Origin: an uncultured Luteitalea sp.
Lineage (GTDB): Bacteria > Acidobacteriota > Vicinamibacteria > Vicinamibacterales > Vicinamibacteraceae
Direction of reading: 5' to 3'
Length of the DNA stretch: 64,000 nt
Assembly (NCBI GenBank): GCA_934541105.1
Contig: CAKTDA010000005.1
Coordinates: forward strand, 186,001-250,000
Positions 15,704 to 24,116 of the stretch are shown here, piece by piece (position 1 is the stretch's first letter; each line of letters begins with the position of its first letter). The position numbers and the translations under genes were made by a program. Below the pieces are notes generated by a model. The model did not search any database. It was not told where the DNA came from and saw only the letters and a program-made list of their open reading frames with translations.

Positions 15704-16759
15704 GTGACGCTGCCTGCCTCCTCCTCCGTGCTCGACGCCCGCGATGTGCGAATGGTCAGTCGGGTTGTCGAGCCGCCGCCAGTCGGCGTCCTGCTGTTCA
15801 ACATGGGCGGCCCCGATACGCTCGACGACGTCGAGCCGTTCCTCGTGCGGCTGTTCTCGGACCGCAACATCATCGAGCTGCCGCTCGGGGCGCTCCTGCA
15901 GCCCGTCGTGGCGCGCGTCATCGCGAAGTCGCGCGGCCCCGGCGTGCGCCGCAACTATGCCGCCATCGGCGGCGGATCGCCGCAACTGGCCCTCACGCGA
16001 CAGCAGGCCTCGGCACTGGCAGCGCGGCTCGAGGCCGCGACCGGACGCCGGCACGTCGTCGAGATCGCGATGAGGTACTGGCAGCCCGACACCGAGCGCG
16101 CGCTGCGGCGGCTGGCCGCCGAGCGGGTCTCGCGCATCGTCACGCTCACGCTGTATCCGCACTACTCCCGGGCGACGACCGGGTCATCACGGCGCGAGTT
16201 CGAGCGCGTGGTGTCGCAGCCGGCATGGCGCGATCGATTCGAGGTGTCGCACGTGGACGCCTATCCGGACCATCCGCTGTACCTGGATGCGATGGCCGAC
16301 ACCGTGCGGCGCGCGCTGATGGCGTACCCGGCCGGGCTGCGCGACACGGTGACCTTGCTGTTCAGCGCCCACGGCCTTCCGCAGTCGTTCGTGGACGAGG
16401 GCGACCCCTACGTCGAGCACACGGAGATGACGGTGCGCGGCATCCTCGAGCGCCTTGGCGCGCCGAACCCGCATGCCATCGGGTTCCAGTCCCGCACGGG
16501 GCCCGTGAAGTGGATCGGGCCCGGCACCGAGGATGTGCTGCGCGGGCTCGGGCGCCGTGGCGTGACGTCCGTGCTGATGGTGCCCGTCAGCTTCGTCTGC
16601 GATCACATCGAGACGCTGTACGAGGTCGATCAGCTGTTCCGGGAGGACGCGCACGCGGCCGGCATCACGGACTACCGGCGCAGCGAGGCCCTCAACACGC
16701 ACCCGCTCTTCATCGAGGCGCTTGCCGATCTCGTGCAGCGGCGGCTCGTCCCGGCGTGA
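15704..16759 (+). CDS. hemH: Ferrochelatase
   Basis: 351 residues from GTG 15704 (an in-frame ATG at codon 17 is also possible, since the first 25 residues are not conserved). The core is typical: VGVLLFNMGGPDTLDDVEPF, then FSDRNIIELP, the catalytic His in LLFSAHGLPQSFVDEGDPY, and GFQSRTGPVKWIGP followed by VSFVCDHIETLYEVD with the conserved Glu. It inserts Fe(II) into protoporphyrin IX at the inner membrane surface. It follows hemN directly and overlaps hemY by four bases (GTGA). Confidence 0.95.
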   Translation: MTLPASSSVLDARDVRMVSRVVEPPPVGVLLFNMGGPDTLDDVEPFLVRLFSDRNIIELPLGALLQPVVARVIAKSRGPGVRRNYAAIGGGSPQLALTRQQASALAARLEAATGRRHVVEIAMRYWQPDTERALRRLAAERVSRIVTLTLYPHYSRATTGSSRREFERVVSQPAWRDRFEVSHVDAYPDHPLYLDAMADTVRRALMAYPAGLRDTVTLLFSAHGLPQSFVDEGDPYVEHTEMTVRGILERLGAPNPHAIGFQSRTGPVKWIGPGTEDVLRGLGRRGVTSVLMVPVSFVCDHIETLYEVDQLFREDAHAAGITDYRRSEALNTHPLFIEALADLVQRRLVPA

Positions 16760-18135
16760 AACGCGTCGCGATAGTCGGCGCAGGCATCGGCGGGCTGGCC
16801 GTGGCTCACGCCCTGCTGAAGCAGGCGCATCGCGACCGCAGGCTCGACGTGGTCGTCCTCGAACGCGCACCGCGGGCCGGGGGCAACATCCGCACCGAGT
16901 CGATCGACGGGTTCCTCTGCGAGTGGGGACCGAACGGCTTCCTCGACAACGCGCCGGCAACGCTCGACCTCGTCCGCGACATCGGGCTGGCGCCGCGGCT
17001 CCAGCCGAGCGACGACCGCGCACGCCGCCGCTACGTGTTCCGCTACGGGGCGCTCCACCCCCTGCCAGGCGGCCCGATCGACTTTGCGCGCAGCGGCCTG
17101 CTTTCGTGGCCCGGCAAGCTGCGGCTTGCGGCGGAGCCGTTCGCTCGGCGTCGGCCCGACGGCGACGAGACCATCCATGCATTCGCCGCGCGGCGCATCG
17201 GCGCGGAGGCGGCCGATGTCCTCATCGATGCCATGGTGTCGGGCGTGTTCGCCGGCGACGCACGCGCGCTGTCGCTGCACGCGTGCTTTCCCGCGATGTG
17301 GCAGATGGAAGATGCGCACGGCGGCCTGTTCCGCGCGCTGCTTGCCCGCCGGCGGCGCGGGGGGCGCCGGGATGGTGAGGCGATCGGATCTCCACTCGGG
17401 CGCCTCACGTCGTTCCGTGGCGGCGCCGAGGAGCTCGTCCGCGGCCTCGTCGGCGCCCTCGGCACCGCGCTGCGGACCGGGACCGAGGTGCAGGGCATGG
17501 CCCGCGTCGGCAACCGGTATCGGCTTGCCGTGACGGGCGGTGCGGCCGTCGATGCGGATGCCGTCGTCTTCGCGGCCGGCCCCGCCACGACGGCCCGGAT
17601 CGTCCGCGACATCGACGTACCGCTCGCCGAGACGCTCGAGGGCCTGTCGCAGGCGGCCCCAATCGCGGTGATCTGCCTGGGATACCGCGCCGATCGGCTG
17701 CCGCGGCCGCTCGACGGCTTCGGCTTCCTCGTGCCGCGCAGCGAGGGCGTGCGCACGCTCGGCGTGCTGTGGGACTCGTCGATCTATCCGGGGCGGGCTC
17801 CTGAAGGCTCCGTGCTGCTGCGCGCGATGATCGGCGGCGCGACCGATCCCGGCGCGGCGACGCTCGACGATGCGCAGCTGCTCGACGTGGTGCGGAAGGA
17901 CCTCCGCACCACGATGGGTCTCGACGCGATGCCCGAGCTCGTCCGCATCATCCGGCATCACGCGGGGATACCGCAGTACACCGTCGGGCACCTGGATCGG
18001 CTCCGGCTGGCGGAGCAGCGCCTTGCCGCGCTCCCCGGCCTCGCGCTTGCGGGCAATGGTTACCGCGGCGTGTCCATCAACACCTGCATCGCCGACGCCA
18101 TCCCGCTGGCCGACCGCCTGCTGGCGGGTCGGTAG
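16756..18135 (+). CDS. hemY: Protoporphyrinogen oxidase, HemY type
   Basis: 459 residues from GTG 16756. The FAD-binding GxGxxG is in VAIVGAGIGGLAVAHALL, with the Glu of the dinucleotide fold in VVLERAPRAGGNIRT. The PPO-specific GFLCEWGPNGFLDN and the C-terminal LPGLALAGNGYRGVSINTCI are both present. It oxidises protoporphyrinogen IX to protoporphyrin IX using O2. It is translationally coupled to hemH, so product and chelatase are made together, completing the protoporphyrin-dependent route. Combining an O2-using PPO with an O2-independent HemN is common in facultative and many aerobic bacteria. Confidence 0.92.
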   Translation: MKRVAIVGAGIGGLAVAHALLKQAHRDRRLDVVVLERAPRAGGNIRTESIDGFLCEWGPNGFLDNAPATLDLVRDIGLAPRLQPSDDRARRRYVFRYGALHPLPGGPIDFARSGLLSWPGKLRLAAEPFARRRPDGDETIHAFAARRIGAEAADVLIDAMVSGVFAGDARALSLHACFPAMWQMEDAHGGLFRALLARRRRGGRRDGEAIGSPLGRLTSFRGGAEELVRGLVGALGTALRTGTEVQGMARVGNRYRLAVTGGAAVDADAVVFAAGPATTARIVRDIDVPLAETLEGLSQAAPIAVICLGYRADRLPRPLDGFGFLVPRSEGVRTLGVLWDSSIYPGRAPEGSVLLRAMIGGATDPGAATLDDAQLLDVVRKDLRTTMGLDAMPELVRIIRHHAGIPQYTVGHLDRLRLAEQRLAALPGLALAGNGYRGVSINTCIADAIPLADRLLAGR

Positions 18136-18212
18136 GTCCAATCGCTCGACGCACCTGCGTTGCGTCGCGCCGTGGCGGTCGCGATGACGGCCGATGCGGT
18201 ACAGTCCGCGGC

Positions 18213-19109
18213 ATGCATCGCCGAGACTTCCTCTCCCACGCGGCGGCCATGGCCGCCGCCACGGTGCCGGCACGCGCGCTGGCGCAGGCCCCAGACGCCA
18301 ACCCGTCGCCTGCCGGTCTCCCGCTCCCGGTCAGGGTCGGCATGACCGACTGGAACCTGGGGCGGCGGGGCGACATCACGAAGATCGCGCTCGCCCGCGA
18401 GCTCGGCCTCGACGGCATCCAGGTGAGCCTGACGTTCCCGACCGACGACAGTCCGCACCTGCGTCAACCGGAAACGCAGGCGGCCTTCAAGCGTGCGGCG
18501 CTGACGCACGGGATCCAGATCTGCTCGCTGGCCATCGGCAACCCGGGGAAGACGCGGCTGCCGTTCCACACGAACCCGGCGTCGGCGGTGCTGCTCGTCG
18601 AAGCGGTCGAGGTGGCACGCAACCTCGGCACGACGAACATCCTGCTGCCGATTCTCGGCACCAGCCACATCGACATGTCGAGCCAGGCCCAGGTGGACAC
18701 GTTCGTGGCGATGATGAAGGAGGTCTCGCGCTACGCGGAGAAGGCCGGCGTCGTCATCGCGCTCGAGGACTGGATTTCGGCCGAGGACAACCTGCGGCTG
18801 CTCGACGCGATCGGCTCCGAGGCCGTCGGCGTGTACTACGACGCGCGCAACATCAAATCACGGCTGCACGACCCGTACGGCGAGCCCGCCAAGCTCAACA
18901 AGTGGATTGACCAGATTCACGTCAAGAACGGGCAGAAGCTGCTGCGCGAGCCGGAGCTGCTCGACTGGCCGCGACTCGCTCAGGAGTACGTGGACATCGG
19001 GTACCGCGGCTGGTACGTCCTCGAGACCGGCTCACCGACAGGTAATTTCGCGGCCGATACACGGGCAAACATCGAGTACGTGCGCCGGACGTTCCGCATG
19101 CCTGGCTGA
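18213..19109 (+). CDS. Exported sugar phosphate isomerase/epimerase-like TIM barrel
   Basis: 298 residues. It starts MHRRDFLSHAAAMAAATVPA, a Tat-like RRDFL signal, then a xylose-isomerase-like/AP-endonuclease-2 barrel. Likely metal ligands are Glu in VIALEDWISAEDN, Asp/His regions in YYDARNIKSRLHDP and DQIHVKNGQ, and Glu in YVLETGSPTG near the end. Tat-exported members of this family are numerous in Acidobacteria and Planctomycetes alongside Gfo/Idh/MocA genes. It probably isomerises or epimerises a keto-sugar. The 77-base gap from hemY suggests its own promoter. Confidence 0.85.
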   Translation: MHRRDFLSHAAAMAAATVPARALAQAPDANPSPAGLPLPVRVGMTDWNLGRRGDITKIALARELGLDGIQVSLTFPTDDSPHLRQPETQAAFKRAALTHGIQICSLAIGNPGKTRLPFHTNPASAVLLVEAVEVARNLGTTNILLPILGTSHIDMSSQAQVDTFVAMMKEVSRYAEKAGVVIALEDWISAEDNLRLLDAIGSEAVGVYYDARNIKSRLHDPYGEPAKLNKWIDQIHVKNGQKLLREPELLDWPRLAQEYVDIGYRGWYVLETGSPTGNFAADTRANIEYVRRTFRMPG

Positions 19110-19172
19110 TGAGTTCGGGGGCGCAGCGGGCGAAGGTGGAACCTTCTGACCCCTTCCCGTCGGAGGCACATC

Positions 19173-19596
19173 ATGGTTCCCGCACGCCGGCTGAAGCCGC
19201 TCGTTGGCTGTCTGCTGTCCACCCTTCTCTGTTTCACGCCCCTGCCCGCAGCGGCACAGGCGATTTACGGTACGGTCACCGGCCAGGTCGAGGACGACTC
19301 CGGTGCGGCCGTCCCCGGCGCCACGGTCCAACTCGCGAACGAAGCGACCGGTCTTCAACTCGATGGCGTGAGTGACGAGAACGGCACGTACACGATCCGC
19401 AACGTCACGGCAGGTCCGTACACGCTGCGCGCGTCGCTGCAAGGCTTCAAGGAGTTCGTCCAGACCGGACGCGTACTACGCGGGGACCTCGCCACTCGAC
19501 TACGGTGGCACGCGCGTCGAGGCGCTCGGCCTGCCGCGCGAGGTGCTGGAGAAGTTCTACTTCCGCAACGCGCAGCGGTTGATTGGCGTGCAGTAG
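19173..19596 (+). pseudogene. Chimeric remnant: start of a TonB receptor joined to the end of an amidohydrolase
   Basis: A GGAGG site and ATG 19173 open a normal signal peptide (ending PLPAAAQA) and a carboxypeptidase-regulatory beta-sandwich (VPGATVQLANEATG ... YTIRNVTAGPYTLRASLQGF), the first 100 residues of an Oar-type TonB receptor. At about 19470 this homology ends. Another frame (+1 relative) then reads YYAGTSPLDYGGTRVEALGL and LEKFYFRNAQRLIGV to TAG 19594, which is the C-terminal end of an amidohydrolase_2 protein; compare LEKVYRTNADRVLGW in the gene at 30250. The plug and barrel of the receptor and most of the hydrolase are missing. A deletion between two once-neighbouring genes explains it best. 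Confidence 0.75.
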
Positions 19597-19635
19597 CCGG
19601 CCCTCGGCACCCGGCCCGCCTTCCCGGGGTTGCCG

Positions 19636-20934
19636 TCAGGAGCCTCTTGCCCATTCGGGCGGCTGGCGGAGCCGATGGAGCATCTCGCCGGCCTTTCGCA
19701 CGAGCAGGACGCCCTCGTCCTTCCTGTTGGCGAACGACTCGACGTCGATCGTCGCCGGATCGCGGTAGCCGAGGTTGATCTGGTGGCAGATCGCCTCGGG
19801 GATCTGGCTCGCGACGGTGACCTTGATGCGGCAGCGCTCGACGCCGTCCTCGTAGGTGCCGATGCCGCGCACATGGGTCGAGTGGGCCAGCACGCCCCAC
19901 GGCAGGTGGCCGAAGCGGTCCCATTGCGCGCGGAAGTAGTCGCGGCAGTGGTAGCCGATCTCGAGCAGCAGCCGGCCATGCGTCACCGACACCTCACGGA
20001 TGTGCGGGGCGTAGATGATCAACTCGCCCCCGTCGGCCACGACGGGCTCGAGCTTGTACATGCCCTTGCCGCCGGTCCAGAGGTCCTCGTACATCGGCGG
20101 GACGCACGACAGCACCGTGTGATACGGGCGCTCCTCGTAGACGATGTGCGTGCGCCGCGAGAGTTCGCTGGCCTCGGTCCACGCGGCCTCCGGCGTCCCG
20201 CCGAAGATCCCCGCGAGCGCGCCGTCAGGGCGCACGACGAGGCAGAAGCACGTGCGCGGGGTGGAGACGAGCGCGCCGGCGGCGTCCACGATCCGGCGCA
20301 CCGGCGTCCACTTGCTCCCGATGATCATCGGGTTGGTGACGACGGCGCCGAGCCAGTGGAAGAAGTTGAGGATCTCGGGACCGCTCACGCCGGGGAACAG
20401 GTACTTGTTCCCGCCGGAGAACCCGACGACCTCGTGCGGGAACACGGGGCCGATGATGACCACCTGGTCGTACTCGAGGACGCGGCGGTTGATGGCGACC
20501 GGCACGTCGGTGTCGAACGCGCCGTCGGTGAGTTCGGCCACGCGGGCGCCGTCGAGCACGCCGATGCGCTCGAGCGCCGCCGGGTTGTCCCACTCGTGGT
20601 TGAAGAACCCGACGTCCCGATACGTCCCCTGCCGCTCCTCCATCGTCATGTCGAGGCGCCGGCAGATGGCCTCCTCGCTCATCGGCTGGTGCGTCCCGAG
20701 CGCGATCAGCACGTCGAGCCGCGCCACGGTGCCGGCCAGTTGCTCGTGCAGCAGGCGGAAGACCGTGCCGACGGGTGCCGTGCGCGTGCCGTCTGGCACG
20801 ATGGCCAGCACGCGCTGGCCGCGCCAGCGATCGGCAGGACAGGTGCGCGCGAGGACGTCGGCAACCGACGCCGGCGTCACCGCCGCATCAGCGCCGGCAA
20901 CGGCGGAGTGGCAGGGTGCGGAGGGAGCGTTCAC
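19636..20934 (-). CDS. LarA-like (nickel-dependent lactate racemase family) protein
   Basis: 432 residues. The N-terminal LarA/DUF2088 domain has IVPDGTRTAPVGTVF, ALGTHQPMSEEAI with the conserved His, and FPHEVVGFSGGNKYLFPGVS, where the HEVVGFSGGxK segment contains the Lys that carries the nickel-pincer cofactor in LarA. The family racemises or epimerises 2-hydroxy acids and sugar acids. The C-terminal domain is present, and full length fits. The larB, larC and larE maturation genes are not in the window. Upstream lies a heptamer array and the GNAT gene in the same direction. Confidence 0.83.
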   Translation of the reverse strand: MNAPSAPCHSAVAGADAAVTPASVADVLARTCPADRWRGQRVLAIVPDGTRTAPVGTVFRLLHEQLAGTVARLDVLIALGTHQPMSEEAICRRLDMTMEERQGTYRDVGFFNHEWDNPAALERIGVLDGARVAELTDGAFDTDVPVAINRRVLEYDQVVIIGPVFPHEVVGFSGGNKYLFPGVSGPEILNFFHWLGAVVTNPMIIGSKWTPVRRIVDAAGALVSTPRTCFCLVVRPDGALAGIFGGTPEAAWTEASELSRRTHIVYEERPYHTVLSCVPPMYEDLWTGGKGMYKLEPVVADGGELIIYAPHIREVSVTHGRLLLEIGYHCRDYFRAQWDRFGHLPWGVLAHSTHVRGIGTYEDGVERCRIKVTVASQIPEAICHQINLGYRDPATIDVESFANRKDEGVLLVRKAGEMLHRLRQPPEWARGS

Positions 20935-20947
20935 GGAGGGGAGATCT

Positions 20948-20975
20948 TAACGCCGAACGCCGAACGCCGAACGCC
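20948..20975 (+). repeat. Tandem heptamers GAACGCC
   Basis: TAACGCC followed by three perfect GAACGCC units. It fills the 44-base gap between the stop of the GNAT gene (20979, minus strand) and the start of the LarA-like gene (20934). Confidence 0.85.
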
Positions 20976-20978
20976 GCA

Positions 20979-21881
20979 CTACCCGAACTCGGGGCCGATG
21001 CTGGCAAACGAGCGGGTGGGATCGGCGAGGGGGCGCCAGTCGCCCTTGTACATGCGTGCGAACGGACGCTGCGCGGTGAAGCCGAGCGACTCGACGGTCG
21101 CTCGCCAGTGGGGTTGCGCGTCCGCGATGTCGAGGATCAGCGGCTGGCTCGCGTGCGCGGTGACGCAGGCGCGGAGCAGGTGTCCGGCGATGTCGAGCGA
21201 GTCGGCAACGAGCGGGCCGAGGTGGGTGAACCGATGGCCGCGTCGGCCGAGCAGCATGCCCTGGATGTCAGGGCCCGACGAAGCGACCCATGCGAGGTTG
21301 GCCGCACCCTCGAGCAGCCACGTGAGCATCACGCGCCGATCGAGTCCGGTTGCCCGAGCGTCGAGTGCGCCAATCGCGTCGAGATCCGACAGCGTGGCAG
21401 GGCAGACGCCGATGGTCGCGGCAGAGTGATCGGCAGGAGAGTCCGGTGCCGCCGGTGCGTCGGGTTCACGCGCCATGCGCGTCAGCGTTGCGTCCGGACG
21501 GAACCCGAGCTTCTCGTAGAGCGGCTGCCCGAGCGGCGTGGCGTCGAGGCCCACCGTCGCGGCGTCGGCGACTGCGTCGAGTCCACGCGCAAGCAGTGCG
21601 CCGCCGACACCCTGCCCGCGCGCGGCCGGATCGACAAGGACCATCGCCAGCCATGCCAACGTGGGGCCGCCCGGCCTCGCCCCCGCCGCGTCGTAGCGCA
21701 TCGTCGCCACCGAGCCGATCACGGTCCCGGCGTCATCGACGGCAACCGTGGCCGTCCCGGCGGGGACGAAGCGATCCCAGTCGCGCGCGACCTGGTTCCA
21801 GTGGCTCAGCCGACAGAGGCGCAGGCCGGCCTCGACATCGCCGGGCGTCATCGCACGCAGGCTCATCGCCATCGCGACCAT
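20979..21881 (-). CDS. GNAT-family N-acetyltransferase with a second GNAT-like half
   Basis: About 300 residues. Several Met codons lie close together (21881, 21872, 21866) and any could be the start; the frame is open much further but is antisense to the epimerase gene there. The first half is a classic GNAT fold, with LAWLAMVLVDPAARGQGVGG (motif A, RGQGVG acetyl-CoA loop) and YEKLGFRPDATLTRM (motif B end). The second half (from about 150) is a degenerate repeat of the fold ending LGFTAQRPFARMYKG, as in a family of tandem-GNAT proteins of unknown substrate. It is divergent from the epimerase gene, with 102 bases between starts. Confidence 0.82.
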   Translation of the reverse strand: MVAMAMSLRAMTPGDVEAGLRLCRLSHWNQVARDWDRFVPAGTATVAVDDAGTVIGSVATMRYDAAGARPGGPTLAWLAMVLVDPAARGQGVGGALLARGLDAVADAATVGLDATPLGQPLYEKLGFRPDATLTRMAREPDAPAAPDSPADHSAATIGVCPATLSDLDAIGALDARATGLDRRVMLTWLLEGAANLAWVASSGPDIQGMLLGRRGHRFTHLGPLVADSLDIAGHLLRACVTAHASQPLILDIADAQPHWRATVESLGFTAQRPFARMYKGDWRPLADPTRSFASIGPEFG

Positions 21882-21983
21882 TGTGAACGCACCCGGCCAT
21901 CCCGCGAAGCATTCGACGCCGCCGCGCAGTCCTTGCCCGGAGGCCGCCCACCGAAGCAGGGCGGAGGGTAGAATGCGGCCGAC

Positions 21984-23039
21984 ATGCCCGCCCCGCACCA
22001 CGATTCCGGCCTGCCCGACACCATCGCCGATCGCGAACACCTCGAGGACCTCCTCAGTACGCCGTCCGCCGCCGCCGTGGACGCGCTCGGCCGTGTGCCG
22101 GGCGACATCGTGGTGCTTGGCGTGGCAGGGAAGATGGGCCCGACGCTGGCCCGCATGGCGCGCCGGGCAGCCGATGCGGCCGGCACGCCGCGCCGCGTGA
22201 TTGGCGTCTCGCGCTTCAGCGAAGCCGGGCAGGACGTCGCCCTGCAGGCGCACGGGGTCGAGACGATTGCCTGCGACCTGCTCGACGAAGCGGCGCTTGC
22301 CGCACTGCCCGACGCGCCGCTCGTCGTCTACATGGCCGGCCGCAAGTTCGGGTCGTCCGGTCAGGAATCGCTTACATGGGCCATGAACGCGTACCTGCCG
22401 GCCGTCGTCGCGCGCCGGTACGCCGGCAGCCGCATTGCCGCCTTCTCGACCGGCAACGTCTACGGGCTCACGGCAGCCGGTCGCGGCGGGTCGCAGGAGG
22501 GCGATGCCCCGATGCCGGTGGGCGAGTACGCGATGAGCTGCCTCGGCCGCGAACGCATGTTCGAGCACATGAGCCGGACGCACGGCACGCCCCTCGCGAT
22601 CCTGCGGCTCAACTACGCGACGGAGATGCGGTACGGCCTGCTCGTCGATCTCGCGCGCAAGGTCGCGGCTGGCGAGGTCATCGATCTCGCCATGGGCTAC
22701 GCCAACGTGATCTGGCAGGGCGATGCGAATGCGATGGCGATTGCCGCACTCGCGCACGCCGCGTCGCCGCCGTACGTGGTGAACCTCGCCGGCCGCGAGG
22801 AGTTCGCGGTGCGCGACGTGTGCGTGGCGCTCGGCAGGCGCCTCGGGCGTGAGCCGCAGTTCACGGGGACCGAAGCGGGTGATGCGCTCCTGAGCAACGG
22901 CAGCCGCGGGTGGACGGATCTTGGCGCGCCGCAGGTGAGCCTCGAACGGCTGATCGACTGGACGGCAGACTGGGTGGCCCGCGGCGGATCGAGCCTCGGC
23001 AAGCCGACCCACTTCGAGTCGCGGGACGGGAGGTTCTGA
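21984..23039 (+). CDS. NAD-dependent epimerase/dehydratase-like protein with altered active site
   Basis: 351 residues. The dinucleotide fold is IVVLGVAGKMGPTLARMARR; VVYMAGRKFG and FSTGNVYGLTAAG fit the extended SDR pattern, with a Ser/Thr near the active site. Where YxxxK is expected the sequence reads YAMSCLGRERM, so Lys is replaced, which would weaken catalysis by the normal route. It overlaps the next gene by one base (TGATG), so the two are certainly co-translated. Proteins of this kind sit beside DapA-like aldolases in sugar-acid and uronate clusters. Confidence 0.82.
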   Translation: MPAPHHDSGLPDTIADREHLEDLLSTPSAAAVDALGRVPGDIVVLGVAGKMGPTLARMARRAADAAGTPRRVIGVSRFSEAGQDVALQAHGVETIACDLLDEAALAALPDAPLVVYMAGRKFGSSGQESLTWAMNAYLPAVVARRYAGSRIAAFSTGNVYGLTAAGRGGSQEGDAPMPVGEYAMSCLGRERMFEHMSRTHGTPLAILRLNYATEMRYGLLVDLARKVAAGEVIDLAMGYANVIWQGDANAMAIAALAHAASPPYVVNLAGREEFAVRDVCVALGRRLGREPQFTGTEAGDALLSNGSRGWTDLGAPQVSLERLIDWTADWVARGGSSLGKPTHFESRDGRF

Positions 23040-24082
23040 TGGACACGCGCGTACGCCAGGCATTCGACCGCGGGCTCGCGATTCCGGCCCATCCCCTTGC
23101 ACTCACGGAGTCCGGCGCGTTCGACGAGCGCCGCCAGCGCGCGCTGACGCGCTACTACGTCGCGGCCGGCGCCGGCGGGCTTGCGGTGGGCGTCCACACG
23201 ACGCAGTTCGCGATTCGCCGCGCCGACGTCGGGCTCTTCGAGCCGGTGCTGTCGCTTGCGCGCGAGGAGATGGACCGTGCCGATGCCGGACGTGACGTCC
23301 CGCTCGTGCGCATCGGTGGCGTCGTCGGCGACACGGCGCAGGCGTGTGCGGAGGCCGAACTGCTGGCGTCGCTCGGCTACCATGCCGGCCTGCTGAGCCT
23401 TGCCGCGTTGCGCGGTGCCGACGATGACGCACTCGTCGCGCACTGCCGCGCGGTGGCCGAACGCATCCCGGTCGTCGGGTTCTACCTGCAGCCCTCGGTG
23501 GGGGGGCGGCGCCTCTCGTATGCGTTCTGGCGACGCTTTGCCGGGATCCCCGGCGTCATCGGCATCAAGATCGCGCCGTTCAATCGTTACCAGACGCTCG
23601 ACGTCGTCCGTGGCGTCGTGGACGCCGGGCGCGACGACATCGCGCTCTACACCGGCAACGACGATGCGATCGTCGCCGATCTCGTGACGGCATTCCCCGC
23701 GGGCGACGGCCGCGAGCGCCGCATCGTCGGCGGCCTGCTGGGGCACTGGGCGGTCTGGACCTCGTCGGCCGTGCAGCTGCTCGGAGAGTGCCAGGCCGCG
23801 GCGCGCGACACGCACGTCCCGGCCGCGCTGCTGCGACGCGGGATCGAAGTCACCGATGCCAACGCGGCATTCTTCGACGCGGCGAACGACTTTGCCGGAT
23901 GCATTGCCGGCATCCACGAGGTGCTCCGCCGGCAGGGCCTGCTCACCACGACGCGCTGCCTCGATCCGGACGAGACGTTCGGCCCCGGCCAGCTGGCCGA
24001 GATCGATCGCGTGTATGCCGCCTACCCGCACCTGGCCGACGACGCGTTCGTCGCGCAGCACCTCGACGAGTGGCTGCGGTAG
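23039..24082 (+). CDS. DapA/N-acetylneuraminate lyase-family aldolase or dehydratase
   Basis: 347 residues from ATG 23039 (the longer frame upstream is inside the epimerase gene). A TIM barrel of the DHDPS superfamily: GFYLQPSVGG holds the proton-relay Tyr, and VIGIKIAPFNRYQ holds the Schiff-base Lys. The usual GGTxGE motif is replaced around AGAGGLAVGVHT. The C-terminal 110 residues are longer than in DapA. Family members cleave or dehydrate 2-keto-3-deoxy sugar acids or related keto acids. With the coupled epimerase-like protein it is most likely part of a sugar-acid pathway rather than lysine synthesis. Confidence 0.85.
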   Translation: MDTRVRQAFDRGLAIPAHPLALTESGAFDERRQRALTRYYVAAGAGGLAVGVHTTQFAIRRADVGLFEPVLSLAREEMDRADAGRDVPLVRIGGVVGDTAQACAEAELLASLGYHAGLLSLAALRGADDDALVAHCRAVAERIPVVGFYLQPSVGGRRLSYAFWRRFAGIPGVIGIKIAPFNRYQTLDVVRGVVDAGRDDIALYTGNDDAIVADLVTAFPAGDGRERRIVGGLLGHWAVWTSSAVQLLGECQAAARDTHVPAALLRRGIEVTDANAAFFDAANDFAGCIAGIHEVLRRQGLLTTTRCLDPDETFGPGQLAEIDRVYAAYPHLADDAFVAQHLDEWLR

Positions 24083-24116
24083 CTGCGTCGCCGGCGGCCG
24101 TGCGTGGGGCCGGTGC

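Noticed and set aside
20979..23102. A 707-codon extension of the GNAT protein
   Set aside because: The first 400 codons are antisense to the epimerase-like gene and lack any fold; GNAT homology begins just after the Met codons at 21866-21881.
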